This document shows positions 42,974 through 50,557 of a stretch of DNA of 56,154 nucleotides, piece by piece. A program made the position numbers and the translations under genes. How positions within the stretch are numbered: position 1 is the stretch's first letter; every line of letters begins with the position of its first letter. The notes beneath the pieces are model-generated. The model made no database searches, was not told where the DNA came from, and saw only the letters and a list, made by a program, of their open reading frames with translations. This DNA is from JANLUX01 sp031366005 (GTDB lineage: Bacteria > Bacteroidota > Bacteroidia > AKYH767-A > OLB10): assembly GCA_031366005.1 (NCBI GenBank), contig JANLZB010000034.1, positions 1 to 56,154 of the forward strand, read 5' to 3'.

Positions 42974-44314
42974 TTAACTTTTAACCTTATCAAAATCTTT
43001 TACTGCATCGCTCAAATCCAAAACCTTAATACCTGTTTGTTTTTCTATAATACTGCTTCCTGCTGAGGAACGATAACCACCTGCACAATGCACAAGGATG
43101 GGTTTGTCTAATGGAATTTCTGAAACACGTTCACGTAACTCAGGCAAAGGAATATGAATGGCGTTATCAAATATTTTTTGTTTGCTCTCACCTGTGTTAC
43201 GGATATCTACTATTGTATATTCATTAAGGTGCTCTGATAAACCTGTTGCATCAAACACCGGAGATTGTTCTTTCATATTTGGTGGAGGCAACAATGCTCC
43301 ATTAATATTTTTTTCATAACCAATCTTTGCTGTTTTGCGGATAACGCTATCCAGTTCTTTTTCATTTTCAGCAATCAGGTAAAACTTTTCTCCGGGAGAA
43401 ACAATAGAACCCAGCCATGTTTCAAACTTTAAACCTTGCTGTATATTAATGCTGTTGCGCAAATGTGCTTTTTTATATTGCAGCTGCGGACGTGTGTCAA
43501 TTATCAATGTGTGAGAATCTAAATCTGAATCAGCAGCAATACGTGGAACGTTTTTAATGCTTTCTTCAAATCCATCAGCACCTGTTTTATTGGTTGTTAC
43601 ATCATGACCAAAATATTTTGGAATAAAAGGTTGATCTTCCAGCAATGTTTTTACAAAGGTTGATTCATCCATTGGCTGTAATGCGTAATTCTCTCTTTTC
43701 TCACGACCTATTGTAGTAAATAAATCAGGACTTGTGGTTTTTCCGCATAATGAACCCGGACCATGAGCCGGATAAACCAATATGTCATCTTTCAAGGGAA
43801 GCAAAACTTTTCTGGTGGTATGATACATTGCTTTGGCAAGCTCAACACGCGTAGCAGCTATATTGCCCACGTTCTCTCTTAAATCGGGGCGACCTACATC
43901 ACCAACAAATAAAGTATCACCTGTGAATAAAGCGTATTCCTTTTCATCTTCATCAATTAACAAAATGCTGATGCTGTCAGGCGAATGACCAGGTGTATTC
44001 AATGCTTTTAAAATAACATCACCCAGTTTTATTTCATTTCCATTATCAAAAGTTTTATGTGGATACTCAGCACCTAATAACTTGCTTACATAAATAGTTG
44101 CTCCTGTTGTTTTTGCAATTTCCGAATGACTGCTGATAAAGTCAGCGTGCGGATGTGTTTCGATTACGACAGTTATTGTAGCATTATGTTTTTTCGCAAA
44201 CTCGTAATAAGGCTGTGGGTCACGTGCAGGATCAATTACTGCCATTTTATTTTCACCGATGATGGCATAACTTGCATGTGCAAGTCCTTTGTCGTAAAAC
44301 TGATGTACTATCAT
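42974..44314 (-). CDS. Metallo-beta-lactamase fold hydrolase fused to two rhodanese domains
   Basis: 446 residues. Residues 1-245 are an MBL domain with HPHADF metal motif near residue 55, DTLFVGDVGRPD and PAHGPGS, as in persulfide dioxygenases and their BLH relatives. Residues about 255-345 are a rhodanese fold without a Cys at the active loop (LIAENEKEL), so probably inactive. Residues about 355-445 are a second rhodanese with active Cys (VHCAGGYRS). Likely role: oxidising or moving sulfane sulfur. A TauE/SafE exporter and a thioredoxin-like lipoprotein follow upstream on the same strand. Confidence 0.88.
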   Translation of the reverse strand: MIVHQFYDKGLAHASYAIIGENKMAVIDPARDPQPYYEFAKKHNATITVVIETHPHADFISSHSEIAKTTGATIYVSKLLGAEYPHKTFDNGNEIKLGDVILKALNTPGHSPDSISILLIDEDEKEYALFTGDTLFVGDVGRPDLRENVGNIAATRVELAKAMYHTTRKVLLPLKDDILVYPAHGPGSLCGKTTSPDLFTTIGREKRENYALQPMDESTFVKTLLEDQPFIPKYFGHDVTTNKTGADGFEESIKNVPRIAADSDLDSHTLIIDTRPQLQYKKAHLRNSINIQQGLKFETWLGSIVSPGEKFYLIAENEKELDSVIRKTAKIGYEKNINGALLPPPNMKEQSPVFDATGLSEHLNEYTIVDIRNTGESKQKIFDNAIHIPLPELRERVSEIPLDKPILVHCAGGYRSSAGSSIIEKQTGIKVLDLSDAVKDFDKVKS

Positions 44315-44397
44315 TTGTTTTTTAAAGTTTGATTTTGATAAATAAAGGGAAAAGTTTAAATTATTCCTGAAGTGAAATTATTGTAATCAATCCCCAG

Positions 44398-45216
44398 TTA
44401 GTTTTTCATTATTAATTCTCTTATGATTATATAAACTCCCATGGCAAGAATAAACCAGCCGAATAATGGCTTCAATTGTTGACTGCTGAATCTTCTGGCA
44501 AGCCTTTCACCTATAAATATTCCTGTAACCGCGAAGGTAGAGAATAGTAATAAAAATTTCCATTCAACAGGATATAAAGTGATAGCTCCTAAAAAACCAA
44601 TAAGACAATTGGAAGCAATAATCACCAGCGAAGTGCCTACTGCAACACGAATAGGAAGCTTTACTAAAAACATTAAAGCAGGTATAATTAAAAAACCTCC
44701 ACCAGCTCCCAGCAATCCCGTTACAAAACCTACTGAACATCCTTTAAAAATTATTTGCGGGTAATTGTACATTGTTTTTTCCGATGAATTAACATCAGGT
44801 TTGTTTCCTCGATGAATCATTGATACCGAAGAAACAAGCATTAGTATTGCAAATAATACCATGATGAAAATATCCTTTGTAAACTCAAAACTTCCGATAG
44901 TGAAAAGTACAGTTGGTATGATTGGTACTAACCAAAGCTTTGTTAAATAAATCACAACGATGGAAGGAAGCCCGAAAATTAATGCCGTTTTATAATGAAC
45001 AAGATTGTGACGGGTATATTGAATGGATCCTGCAAAACTGGTAATACCAACTACAAATAAAGAGTACGTAGTTGCTATTTCAGGCCTGATATGCTCGAGA
45101 TAGACGAGAACAGGAACGGTTAAGATAGAACCACCGCTTCCGATTAATCCAAGGCTTAAACCTATAGTGATAGCAGCAATATAACCCAGGATGGATAAAA
45201 ACGAAATGCTGAACAT
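44398..45216 (-). CDS. TauE/SafE family membrane transporter
   Basis: 272 residues, about eight membrane helices. Family signatures: GLSLGLIGSGGSILTVPVLVYL at the N-terminus and GFVTGLLGAGGGFLIIPALMFL in the second half, the usual inverted repeat. Members move sulfite, taurine-derived or sulfonate anions. Its gene lies next to an MBL-rhodanese gene on the same strand, which suggests sulfite disposal. The -7 box TACTTTTG (45232-45225) lies 8 bp before the ATG. Confidence 0.88.
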   Translation of the reverse strand: MFSISFLSILGYIAAITIGLSLGLIGSGGSILTVPVLVYLEHIRPEIATTYSLFVVGITSFAGSIQYTRHNLVHYKTALIFGLPSIVVIYLTKLWLVPIIPTVLFTIGSFEFTKDIFIMVLFAILMLVSSVSMIHRGNKPDVNSSEKTMYNYPQIIFKGCSVGFVTGLLGAGGGFLIIPALMFLVKLPIRVAVGTSLVIIASNCLIGFLGAITLYPVEWKFLLLFSTFAVTGIFIGERLARRFSSQQLKPLFGWFILAMGVYIIIRELIMKN

Positions 45217-45224
45217 GAGCGATG

Positions 45225-45232
45225 CAAAAGTA
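45225..45232 (-). promoter_or_regulatory. -7 box of the TauE/SafE gene (near-leaderless)
   Basis: TACTTTTG on the minus strand matches TAnnTTTG. The box ends 8 bp upstream of the ATG at 45216, so the transcript would start at or within 2-3 nt of the start codon. Confidence 0.5.
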
Positions 45233-45289
45233 GCTGATAACCTTTATTAACTACGGCTGATCAGCTATTATAAAACTTTCAATGAAAAA

Positions 45290-45835
45290 TTAATTACCTC
45301 CTATTTCTTTTTGATATTCTTCCCATTTTTTGGTTTTGTAAATATCATCTCCAAAATATTTTAATACTGGCATCAATTGTTCAGGAGTTTGATAACCGGG
45401 AAGTGGACTTAGCAAAGCAAACTTCTCATCTAAAAAAATAAATGTCGGATAGCTCATTTGTCCGTTCATTAAAGATAAAGCAAGCTCATTGGCTTTATTT
45501 TCAGGTTTATATACAAAACGGTTTCCCTGGAAATTAATGGTGTCTTTCGTTTCCGCATCCAGCTTAACTGCATAGAATTTATCATTCATGTATTTTACTA
45601 TTGCAGAGTCTCGAAAAGTAGTTGCATCCATGCGCTTGCACCAGCCGCACCAGTGTGTGTATGAATCAATAAACATTTTTTTAGGAGCTGTATTTCCTTT
45701 AGCAACAGCATCTTCAAAACCCATCCAATGAATTGGGGCGGATTTATCTTCTACTTGTGCAGTACATGAATTGGTAATAGCAATAAAGCTAAAAACGATG
45801 AGAGCGGAAATATAATTCTTGAATGTTTTCATCAT
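45290..45835 (-). CDS. Thioredoxin-fold lipoprotein
   Basis: 181 residues. Probable lipoprotein: hydrophobic segment then NSCTA, with Cys near residue 24. The thioredoxin fold follows with CGWC active site in YTHWCGWCKRMDATTF (about 60-75), preceded by KKMFIDS, and later SYPTFIFLDEKFALL with the cis-Pro. It resembles DUF255/thioredoxin_7-type proteins, active in the periplasm as disulfide reductase or oxidase. The -7 box at 45844-45837 abuts the start, so a second ATG (45832) or a leaderless start may be used. Head of the sulfur group reading left. Confidence 0.85.
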   Translation of the reverse strand: MMKTFKNYISALIVFSFIAITNSCTAQVEDKSAPIHWMGFEDAVAKGNTAPKKMFIDSYTHWCGWCKRMDATTFRDSAIVKYMNDKFYAVKLDAETKDTINFQGNRFVYKPENKANELALSLMNGQMSYPTFIFLDEKFALLSPLPGYQTPEQLMPVLKYFGDDIYKTKKWEEYQKEIGGN

Positions 45836-45836
45836 T

Positions 45837-45844
45837 CAAAGATA
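45837..45844 (-). promoter_or_regulatory. -7 box of the thioredoxin-lipoprotein gene
   Basis: TATCTTTG on the minus strand matches TAnnTTTG and ends 2 bp from the first ATG. Expected transcription start is at about 45830, at or after the first ATG, so the second ATG or a leaderless start is implied. Confidence 0.45.
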
Positions 45845-45850
45845 GGGCAT

Positions 45851-45932
45851 TAGAAAATAAGTTATGAGTTATGAGTTTAAATATGGTCTTGCGTTTAATT
45901 CATAACTCAAAACTCAAAATTCATAACTCATC
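45851..45932. repeat. Inverted heptamer array (ATGAGTT / WTGARTT units)
   Basis: Left arm 45858-45880 reads AGTTATG AGTTATG AGTTTAA. Right arm (about 45898-45932), on the minus strand, is a run of seven-base units ATGAGTT, ATGAATT, TTGAGTT, TTGAGTT and ATGAATT. The whole 95-bp gap between the thioredoxin and GNAT genes is this repeat and spacer, so transcription of both must work through or around it. Confidence 0.65.
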
Positions 45933-46425
45933 ACTTTTTTAAAACCATCACAAAATCTTTCATCCAGAATCCATTGTCAATATCAAAGTCTTTCACTTCT
46001 TCAATAACAAATCCTGTTTTAAAATAAAAGTTAATGGCTTGGTAATTTTTTCTGTTTACCGTTAACCGCAAACTATCCAGGTCTTTGATATTGTCAAACA
46101 CCGTGTTGATAAACCAGGTTCCTATACCGCGATGATGTTGAGTGGTATCAATATATAATTTATGCAAAAAGTAATTTCTGTTATTTTGTTTACTGTAGGA
46201 GCAATATCCCACCGGTTTATCATCAGCATAACAAAGCACAAAACAATGACCTTCCGCTTTCATTTGTTTTAATAAAGCATTAGGAGAATACATTCTTTCA
46301 AGCATGTATTCAATCTGTTTGTTGGAAATGATTTGGGGATAATGGATTCTCCATATTTTTTGCGCAAGAGAATTGATTAATTGAACATCATCCTTTGTTG
46401 CATTACGTGTTTGCAAATTTTGCAT
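45931..46425 (-). CDS. GNAT-family N-acetyltransferase
   Basis: 164 residues from ATG 46425; an ATG at 46458 falls in a repeat motif (CGTCATTGCGAGG) and adds 11 unconserved residues. Motifs A and B: LHKLYIDTTQHHRGIGTWFINTV (acetyl-CoA-binding QHHRGIG) and LRLTVNRKNYQAINFYFKTGFVIEE. It resembles spermidine/aminoglycoside-type and ribosomal-protein-type GNATs. Substrate unknown. Confidence 0.85.
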   Translation of the reverse strand: MQNLQTRNATKDDVQLINSLAQKIWRIHYPQIISNKQIEYMLERMYSPNALLKQMKAEGHCFVLCYADDKPVGYCSYSKQNNRNYFLHKLYIDTTQHHRGIGTWFINTVFDNIKDLDSLRLTVNRKNYQAINFYFKTGFVIEEVKDFDIDNGFWMKDFVMVLKK

Positions 46426-46453
46426 CGTACAAAAATGAGATAAAAATTTAACC

Positions 46454-46480
46454 GTCATTGCGAGGCACGAAGCAATCTCC
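46454..46480. repeat. REP-like motif CGTCATTGCGAGG / GAAGCAATC
   Basis: Motif CGTCATTGCGAGG (46453-46465) then CGAAGCAATCTC (46469-46480). Its first part matches the right arm of the palindrome at 23987-24022 read on the minus strand. It lies between GNAT and the ABC-F gene. Confidence 0.5.
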
Positions 46481-46524
46481 GATTATGGAACAGATTACTG
46501 GTACTTGCAATCAGCGGTATCGCG

Positions 46525-46532
46525 TACCTTCG
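46525..46532 (+). promoter_or_regulatory. -7 box of the ABC-F gene (probable leaderless transcript)
   Basis: TACCTTCG resembles the TAnnTTTG box, and lies 5 bp before the GTG at 46538. A transcript would start at or next to the start codon. TTG at 46505-46507 is 17 bp upstream, a shorter spacer than usual. Confidence 0.4.
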
Positions 46533-46537
46533 CACCC

Positions 46538-48406
46538 GTGAATATTCTTACTACAGAAGGGTTAAGTAAATCTTACTCTGAAACATCTCTTTTTACCGAT
46601 TTGTCTATCTCGCTTAGCGAGGGACAAAAAATTGCATTGATTGCCGCAAACGGAAGTGGCAAAACAACTTTGCTCCGCATTATTGCAGGAAAAGAAAAAG
46701 CTGACAGCGGAACGGTGTCCATGCGAAAAGATACCACTGTCGGGTATCTTGAACAGGACCCATTGTTTCCACCTGCATCGCTGGTGATGGATTGCATTTT
46801 TCAATATGATCATCCTGTTATGCATACCATAGGTGAGTATGAACGATTAATTGATTTGGGCGAGCATGCAGATCCGAACGAGCTGCAACGTGTGATGGAT
46901 CGTTTGGATGCACTGAACGGTTGGGATTATGAATCGCGTGCTGCAGAAGTGCTTGGGAAGTTAGGCATTCATGATCTGGATAAACCGGTCGGGCAATTAT
47001 CCGGTGGACAAAAAAAACGCGTAGCCCTTGCACGTTTGTTAATTGAGCAACCTGATTTACTTTTTCTTGATGAGCCAACCAATCATCTTGACCTTGATAT
47101 GATTGAATGGTTAGAGAAATATCTTGCACGGTTAAACAAAACTTTGTTGCTTGTCAGTCACGATCGTTATTTTTTGGATTCAGTGTGTGATACCATCGTG
47201 GAATTGGAACACGGAAAAGCATATACCTACAATGGAAATTACGCCTATTACTTAGAGAAAAAAGAACAGCGCGAGCAAATTGGTAAAGCGGAAATTGACA
47301 AAGCAAGAAACCTATACAGGCGTGAATTAGAATGGATGCGAAGGCAGCCGAAAGCACGAAGCACAAAACAAAAAGCGCGTGAGAATAGCTTTTATGATAC
47401 TGAAGCAAAAGCAAATTCTCAACGCAAAGAAGATAAGATGCAGATGACCATGCAGATGAGCCGCATGGGAAGTAAAATATTAGAGTTGGAAAATGTTTGC
47501 AAGGGTTACGATGACAAACAACTGATCAAAGATTTTTCCTACACCTTTAAACGAGGAGAAAAAATTGGAATCGTAGGAAAAAATGGTTCCGGCAAATCTA
47601 CTTTGCTGAATATGATTATGGGTTTGGCAAAACCTGATAAGGGCAGAATCCGCTCTGGTGAAACAATGGTGTTTGGTTATTATTCTCAGGACGGAATTAA
47701 TCTGCAGGAAGAGAAACGTGTGATTGATGTAGTGAAAGATATTGCAGAATATGTGGAGACAGGAAGCGGTAACTGGATTAGTGTGTCCCAATTTCTGCTG
47801 CATTTTAATTTTGAAGGAAGCAAGCAATATTCATTTGTATCAAAGCTGAGTGGTGGTGAAAAAAAACGTTTGTACCTGCTTACTATTTTATTACGGAATC
47901 CAAACTTTTTAATTTTAGATGAACCAACCAACGATCTTGACATTGTTACTTTAAATGTATTAGAAGATTTTTTAGTAGGATACCAGGGTTGCCTCTTAAT
48001 GGTAACACACGACCGTTATTTTATGGATCGTTTGGTTGATCATGTTTTTGTATTGGATGGAAAAGGAAAAATAAAAGACATACACGGCAACTATACTGAT
48101 TATCGTGAAATGTTTGCTGATCAGGTTAAAGAAGAATCAGCAACCTCTAAAACACCAAAAGCAGTTCGAGCAGATGAAACAAAAACCAAATCCAATAAAC
48201 TCAGTTATAAAGAGCAACGCGCACTGGAACAGTTAGAAAAAGAAATGCAGTTTTTAGAAGCAAAGAAAGCCGGATTGATGCAGCGGATGAATGCTGGAGA
48301 TGCAACACATGAGCAATTAGCGCAGTGGTCAGCACAATATCAGCAGACAGAAAAAGAGATTGAAGAAAAAACTGCTAAATGGTTTCAGATGCAGGAAAAG
48401 GGGTAA
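46538..48406 (+). CDS. ABC-F family ATPase, Uup-like
   Basis: 622 residues from GTG 46538 (VNILTTEGLSKSYSE). A TTG 33 bp earlier starts inside the promoter and is rejected. Two ABC domains: the first with AANGSGKTT (about 31-39), LSGGQKKR and DEPTNHLDLDMIEWLE; the second with GKNGSGKST (about 347), LSGGEKKR and DEPTNDLD. The Uup-type signature NHLDLDMIEWLE is present. The linker between domains (about 235-285) is very basic, and the C-terminus (about 545-622) is a coiled coil (EKEMQFLEAKKAGLM). Members act on ribosomes or in DNA-repair-linked steps, not transport. It is convergent to ndk. Confidence 0.9.
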   Translation: MNILTTEGLSKSYSETSLFTDLSISLSEGQKIALIAANGSGKTTLLRIIAGKEKADSGTVSMRKDTTVGYLEQDPLFPPASLVMDCIFQYDHPVMHTIGEYERLIDLGEHADPNELQRVMDRLDALNGWDYESRAAEVLGKLGIHDLDKPVGQLSGGQKKRVALARLLIEQPDLLFLDEPTNHLDLDMIEWLEKYLARLNKTLLLVSHDRYFLDSVCDTIVELEHGKAYTYNGNYAYYLEKKEQREQIGKAEIDKARNLYRRELEWMRRQPKARSTKQKARENSFYDTEAKANSQRKEDKMQMTMQMSRMGSKILELENVCKGYDDKQLIKDFSYTFKRGEKIGIVGKNGSGKSTLLNMIMGLAKPDKGRIRSGETMVFGYYSQDGINLQEEKRVIDVVKDIAEYVETGSGNWISVSQFLLHFNFEGSKQYSFVSKLSGGEKKRLYLLTILLRNPNFLILDEPTNDLDIVTLNVLEDFLVGYQGCLLMVTHDRYFMDRLVDHVFVLDGKGKIKDIHGNYTDYREMFADQVKEESATSKTPKAVRADETKTKSNKLSYKEQRALEQLEKEMQFLEAKKAGLMQRMNAGDATHEQLAQWSAQYQQTEKEIEEKTAKWFQMQEKG

Positions 48407-48466
48407 TATGGCAATAGGTTAAAAAGTAATCAGGTTTATTTCTTCTCAACCAATCATCAAAAAAAC

Positions 48467-48500
48467 AAAGAGGGCTTTCAATTGAAACCCTCTTTTATTA
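48467..48500. terminator. Bidirectional terminator between the ABC-F gene and ndk
   Basis: AAAGAGGG (48467-48474) pairs with CCCTCTTT (48488-48495), and the loop CTTTCAATTGAAA can pair on itself. T- and A-rich flanks on both sides make it work for both convergent genes. Confidence 0.75.
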
Positions 48501-48515
48501 TTGAATCTTATCAAT

Positions 48516-48935
48516 TTAAAACTGCTCCAGCTTCGAAAAGAAAAAGCTTCCTTCAATGGCAGCATTCTCATCACTATCCGAACCATGCACCGCATTAGCT
48601 TCAATGCTCTTTGCATACAACTTACGAATGGTTCCTTCCTCTGCTTTTGTGGGATCAGTGGCACCAATTAACTTGCGAAAACTTTCTACTGCATTTTCTT
48701 TTTCCAGAATTGCAGCCACGATATTTCCTGATGACATGTAATTCACTAAATCTTTATAGAAAGGACGTTCTTTGTGAATCTCATAAAATTTTCCTGCAAC
48801 TTCAGGCGTAAGACGCGTATATTTCATTGCCACAATCCTGAATCCGTCTTTAATTATTTTGTCAATAATAGCACCGGTGTATCCGTTTTGAAGAGCATCC
48901 GGCTTAAGCATTGTAAAAGTTTTGTTTGTACTCAT
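48516..48935 (-). CDS. ndk: Nucleoside diphosphate kinase
   Basis: 139 residues. It moves the gamma phosphate from ATP to other NDPs through a phosphohistidine. Start MSTNKTFTMLKPDALQNGYTGAIIDKII is typical. The active site NAVHGSDSDENAAIE contains the catalytic His. The segment YKDLVNYMSSGNIVAAILE is a family hallmark. The divergent promoter TACTTTTG (48973-48966) with TTG at 48996-48994 fits well. Confidence 0.95.
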   Translation of the reverse strand: MSTNKTFTMLKPDALQNGYTGAIIDKIIKDGFRIVAMKYTRLTPEVAGKFYEIHKERPFYKDLVNYMSSGNIVAAILEKENAVESFRKLIGATDPTKAEEGTIRKLYAKSIEANAVHGSDSDENAAIEGSFFFSKLEQF

Positions 48936-48965
48936 TGTTTATCTCGTGTTTTTTTTAAAGTGGCG

Positions 48966-48996
48966 CAAAAGTAAATCGTTTACCTTTGAAACCCAA
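48966..48996 (-). promoter_or_regulatory. Promoter of ndk
   Basis: TTG (minus strand, 48996-48994), N20, TACTTTTG (48973-48966). It overlaps the opposite promoter for nrnA, so RNA polymerase binding at the two is mutually exclusive or at least linked. Confidence 0.6.
48981..48988 (+). promoter_or_regulatory. -7 box of nrnA, inside the ndk promoter
   Basis: TACCTTTG on the plus strand, 15 bp before the ATG at 49004, matches the Bacteroidota box. It lies within the ndk promoter footprint (48966-48996). The -33 element is not clear. Confidence 0.5.
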
Positions 48997-49003
48997 TTCA
49001 TAT

Positions 49004-50029
49004 ATGATTCCCGTTTTTGATTCCACTGCGTTACTTGCTGTTAAAGAGCTGATAAATAACGCGCAACAAATTACTATTACCACCCATCACAAACCTGATG
49101 GTGATGCATTGGGATCTTCACTTGCCTTATGTAATTATTTAAAGGCATTGGGTAAAAATGTTACGGTGGTTTCTCCGAGTGAGTTTCCCGATTTTTTAGC
49201 ATGGATGAAAGGAAGCAGAGAAGTGATTGATTTTATCCGTTCACCGAAAATTGCAACGGAGCAACTCAATAAATCTGATTTAATTTTTTGTCTGGATTTC
49301 AACGATCCCCGCAGAGCAGAAAAAATGCAAACTGTATTAGTGCAAACTACTGCCAAAAAAATATTGATTGATCATCACCTGCATCCTGTAAATTTTTGTG
49401 ATTATACTTTCTCTTATCCTGAAACTTGTGCAACAGCTGAAATTATTTATCATTTCATCGTTGCGTTTGGTGATAAAAAAATAATTGATGCGGCTATTGC
49501 AGAATGTTTATATGCAGGTATCATGACTGATTCAGGCAGTTTCCGGTTTTCAAGTGTTACCCCCGATACGCATCGCGTAGCAGCAGCTTTATTAGAAGCA
49601 GGCGCTCAGCATTACAAAGTGCATGAATTAATTTTCGATAGTTTTTCGTTGATGCGTTTGAAGTTTCTTGGCTTTTGTCTGCAAGAAAAACTTACAGTTG
49701 TAAATGAATTTAATGCTGCTTATGTTGCGGTAAGCAAAGCAGAGATGGATGCTTATCAGCACAAGACCGGAGACCTTGAAGGTGTGGTAAACTTTGCGCT
49801 AAGCATAAAAGGAATTAAAATGGCTGCGTTGTTCAGCGAAGGAGATGGAATCATTAAAATTTCTTTTCGCAGCAAGGATGAGTTTTCTGTTAAAGAACTC
49901 GCAGAAAAATATTTTGAAGGTGGCGGTCATCGTAATGCCGCTGGTGGTAAGTCAAAACTTTCATTAAATGATACAGTTGCAAAGTTTTTAGAAATTCTGC
50001 CCGATTACAAAGCAGCACTTGTTTCTTAA
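49004..50029 (+). CDS. nrnA: Bifunctional oligoribonuclease / PAP phosphatase, DHH family
   Basis: 341 residues from ATG 49004; a TTG start at 48986 lies in the -7 box and is rejected. DHH motifs: TTHHKPDGDALGSSLAL (N-terminal metal site), LDFNDP, IDHHLHP and TDSGSFRFSSVTP. The DHHA1 domain carries GGGHRNAAGG. NrnA degrades nanoRNA and dephosphorylates 3'-phosphoadenosine-5'-phosphate. It is followed immediately by an FKBP lipoprotein, sharing a single base (TAATG). Confidence 0.88.
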   Translation: MIPVFDSTALLAVKELINNAQQITITTHHKPDGDALGSSLALCNYLKALGKNVTVVSPSEFPDFLAWMKGSREVIDFIRSPKIATEQLNKSDLIFCLDFNDPRRAEKMQTVLVQTTAKKILIDHHLHPVNFCDYTFSYPETCATAEIIYHFIVAFGDKKIIDAAIAECLYAGIMTDSGSFRFSSVTPDTHRVAAALLEAGAQHYKVHELIFDSFSLMRLKFLGFCLQEKLTVVNEFNAAYVAVSKAEMDAYQHKTGDLEGVVNFALSIKGIKMAALFSEGDGIIKISFRSKDEFSVKELAEKYFEGGGHRNAAGGKSKLSLNDTVAKFLEILPDYKAALVS

Positions 50030-50556
50030 TGCAAAAAATATTTTCTTTATTTGTTATTGTTGGTTTCATGATTATTATATCATGTCGACATTCTTCAAAC
50101 CAATCTCCAAAACCTGATGAAAATAAAATGCGCGAAAAGCTGATTGACTTAAATAAAGAACGCATTGCAGAGGAGAATGACCAGATTGATGAATACATAA
50201 ATCGTTTCGGTTACAAAATGAATACTACTGAAACGGGTTTGCGATACACGATATTAAATAAAGGCAAAGGTGAAAATCCAAAGTGGATGTCGGATGTAAA
50301 ATTAAAATACAGAGTGGATTTGCTGGATGGAACTTATTGCTATAGCTCTGACAGTTCAGGTGTGCTTGATATTAAACTTGGTGAAAGTGATGAGCCCACG
50401 GGTTTGCAGGAAGGTGTTCTGAAATTAAAAGCAGGAGGAAAAGCTTTATTGATTGTGCCTTCTTATCTTGCTTATGGATTAACAGGTGATGGCAATAAAA
50501 TCAATGGAGCACAATCATTGGTTTATAATATTGAATTAGTAGAAATAAAAAAATAA
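50029..50556 (+). CDS. FKBP-type peptidyl-prolyl isomerase lipoprotein (GldI-like)
   Basis: 175 residues. Lipobox IIISC (Cys at about 19). A helical charged stretch (about 35-65: MREKLIDLNKERIAEENDQIDEYI) precedes one FKBP domain (about 80-175: GLRYTILNKG, YRVDLLDGTYCYSS, GLQEGVLKLKAGGKALLIVPSYLAYG). The lipoprotein with one helix and one FKBP domain, next to the DHH phosphoesterase, matches gliding-motility GldI of flavobacteria in layout. Likely folds proteins in the periplasm, perhaps T9SS substrates or components. Shares one base with nrnA and leaves one base to the next gene. Confidence 0.85.
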   Translation: MQKIFSLFVIVGFMIIISCRHSSNQSPKPDENKMREKLIDLNKERIAEENDQIDEYINRFGYKMNTTETGLRYTILNKGKGENPKWMSDVKLKYRVDLLDGTYCYSSDSSGVLDIKLGESDEPTGLQEGVLKLKAGGKALLIVPSYLAYGLTGDGNKINGAQSLVYNIELVEIKK

Positions 50557-50557
50557 A

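Noticed and set aside
46426..46458. Longer GNAT frame starting at 46458
   Set aside because: The start codon comes from a REP-like motif, and the 11 extra residues are not conserved; 46425 is a better start.
46505..46537. TTG start for the ABC-F protein
   Set aside because: It lies in the promoter; the GTG at 46538 immediately follows the -7 box and fits the family N-terminus.
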